DNA of 64,000 bases, taken from Paenibacillus tianmuensis (GTDB taxonomy: Bacteria > Bacillota > Bacilli > Paenibacillales > NBRC-103111). Below are positions 63,025 to 64,000 of this stretch, piece by piece (position 1 is the first letter of the stretch; the number at the start of each line of letters is the position of its first letter). A program made the position numbers and the translations under genes. Below the pieces are notes generated by a model. That model ran no database searches. It worked only from the letters and a program-made list of their open reading frames with translations, and had not been told where the DNA came from. The stretch spans positions 1-64,000 of the forward strand of contig NZ_FMTT01000002.1 of assembly GCF_900100345.1 (NCBI RefSeq), in the 5' to 3' direction.

Positions 63025-64000
63025 GCCGTCAGCTCCTTTTCCTGCAAAAGCTTCGCAATTCGTTCCTTTATTTGTTCATTCGGCTCGGAGGCAACCAGTT
63101 CCTGCAAGGCGCCCGTCACTTCCTCTCCCCACACCGGAAGAGGCCATGCCTCCAAGCATCTCAACGCCATGTTGCGGTTCATGGTCGCCGGGCTTCGCAA
63201 GCCGGCGGCGACCAACTTCGTCCCGCGCCCCTCGAAAACATCCAGCGCCCGCAGCAGGCTTTGCAGGCATTGATGCGGCTCGTACTGCTCCCCGTAGCCG
63301 ATTTCGTCCTGCGGACCGCTGGCGATTTCATCCAATGGAAGATGCGCTTCCGCATAACGGACCAAGCGATCCATTCGCTCTGGCTCATCGGTTTGCGCAA
63401 GCTGAACATACAGGAGGCTGTCCAGCGGATGCTTCTGCAGCTGCCCGAACAGCTCCTCCCAGATGTCCATGCGAAGCCGGTAGGCCGCATAGATCGCATG
63501 CTGCCGTACCGCGCTGTCCTGCGAGCGGATGGCTTCCTCTATTTTGGACGGCCAACCTTCATCGTGGATGACGTTCTCGCACAGCCGCTTGCAGGCTTCA
63601 CGCAGGTCGTCGGACCAACCCCTGCCATACCGTCGTTCCCAACGCTGCCCGTCTTCGCTTAGAAAATCATAAATATCCGTCACAACCGACAGCTGTACTG
63701 CGGTCACGCACATCGTCTGCGAATGCCTTAGAAAATCGCCTACCGCCGACGCTGCATCCTCATAGTCGTCAATATCCTCCATCGCATCCTCTCCGGCCAG
63801 CAGCGCCGAGAGGATGACCCCTGCACCGTCATACAGCTCGCGATCCACAGAGGCTTGCGACAGCGCTTCAGCCAGCCCGCCGTTACGCGCGCAATAACAG
63901 GCCGGATGTTCGTGCATGATACGGTTGGAGCATCCGTGGCGAAGCAGCCAGTCCCGGATTTCCTGCGTCTGCGGCTCCAGACGCTCAACCAGTTGGATTT
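63006..64000 (-). CDS. HEAT-repeat-like protein, partial at window edge
   Basis: The frame is open to the right edge of the window (codons upstream of the ATG at 63917 read IQLVERLEPQTQEIRDWLLR), so the N-terminus lies outside. About 331 residues are visible. They look like helical repeats (IRSQDSAVRQHAIYAAYRLR, SPATMNRNMALRCLEAWPL, NEQIKERIAKLLQ) of HEAT type, with two close Cys near the start (ACYC). Its stop lies 19 bases inside rtcB, so the two are co-transcribed and coupled, suggesting a partner or substrate-recognition role for the RNA ligase. That link is inference from overlap alone. Confidence 0.75.
   Translation of the reverse strand, partial: IQLVERLEPQTQEIRDWLLRHGCSNRIMHEHPACYCARNGGLAEALSQASVDRELYDGAGVILSALLAGEDAMEDIDDYEDAASAVGDFLRHSQTMCVTAVQLSVVTDIYDFLSEDGQRWERRYGRGWSDDLREACKRLCENVIHDEGWPSKIEEAIRSQDSAVRQHAIYAAYRLRMDIWEELFGQLQKHPLDSLLYVQLAQTDEPERMDRLVRYAEAHLPLDEIASGPQDEIGYGEQYEPHQCLQSLLRALDVFEGRGTKLVAAGLRSPATMNRNMALRCLEAWPLPVWGEEVTGALQELVASEPNEQIKERIAKLLQEKELTAWLIKL

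Noticed and set aside
1-64000. CRISPR arrays, tRNA or rRNA genes, prophage capsid/terminase/integrase genes, origin of replication.
   Set aside because: I saw no regularly spaced repeats, cloverleaf sequences, phage head or integrase motifs. Absence of head genes argues against reading 1-24.5 kb as a plain prophage.

Overview
The window looks like a chromosomal segment of a Gram-positive, endospore-former-type Bacillales, most likely Paenibacillus or a close relative. The reasons are Firmicute-style ribosome binding sites (AAGGAG/GGAGG), sigma-A promoters with extended -10 elements, a fusaricidin-like biosynthetic operon, an ANT(4')-type nucleotidyltransferase and PdxK/BltD-like genes. Most of the window is moderately GC-rich. 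The first ~5 kb is visibly AT-rich and is flanked at the left edge by a transposase C-terminus.

Layout. (1) 1-24.6 kb, minus strand: one ~23.5-kb operon that I read as an unusual contractile injection system (T6SS/phage-tail-like). In transcription order it encodes a long sheath-like protein, a tube protein, DnaJ, two FHA proteins, a PP2C phosphatase, a degenerate PP2C fused to a membrane segment and TPR-like repeats, two unknown (baseplate?) proteins, an Hsp70/actin-type ATPase, three further small structural or adaptor candidates, two VgrG spikes (one fused to an NlpC/P60 domain), a PAAR-like DUF4280 protein fused to a C39-like domain, a lipoprotein, a phage-tail lysozyme and another lipoprotein. 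(2) 24.9-28.0 kb: a secreted/transmembrane vWA protein (+) diverging from the sheath gene, and a Ser/Thr kinase (-). With PP2C and FHA they resemble the threonine-phosphorylation control (PpkA/PppA/Fha) of Proteobacterial T6SS, with the PpkA kinase and vWA parts split into two genes. I see no TssJLM, no ClpV-like AAA+ ATPase and no classical Gram-negative membrane complex.

(3) 28.1-33.4 kb: housekeeping and resistance genes: glycerate kinase, pyridoxine kinase, a TetR regulator diverging from a membrane protein, an ANT(4')-like gene behind a 10-codon leader ORF, and a polyamine-type GNAT. (4) 33.5-55.2 kb, minus strand: a seven-gene operon (FabI, AMP-ligase, ALDH-like, TPP enzyme, FabF, FabZ-like, giant NRPS). 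To my recollection its gene order matches fusGFEDCBA of fusaricidin, but the NRPS has four modules (C-A-T / C-A-T-E / C-A-T / C-A-T-TE). My hand-read specificities are Thr, aromatic (Phe/Trp, converted to D), Ile and Glu. It probably makes a fusaricidin-related acylated tetrapeptide.

(5) 55.4-64 kb: an alpha/beta-hydrolase gene broken by one in-frame TAA, its co-transcribed TetR regulator with a perfect palindromic operator over the -35 box, a DUF6884-like gene (-), an unusual 1045-aa GNAT fusion followed by an amidohydrolase (+), and rtcB overlapping a gene that runs off the right edge (-).

All assignments come from reading the sequence and recalled family motifs. No search was run.
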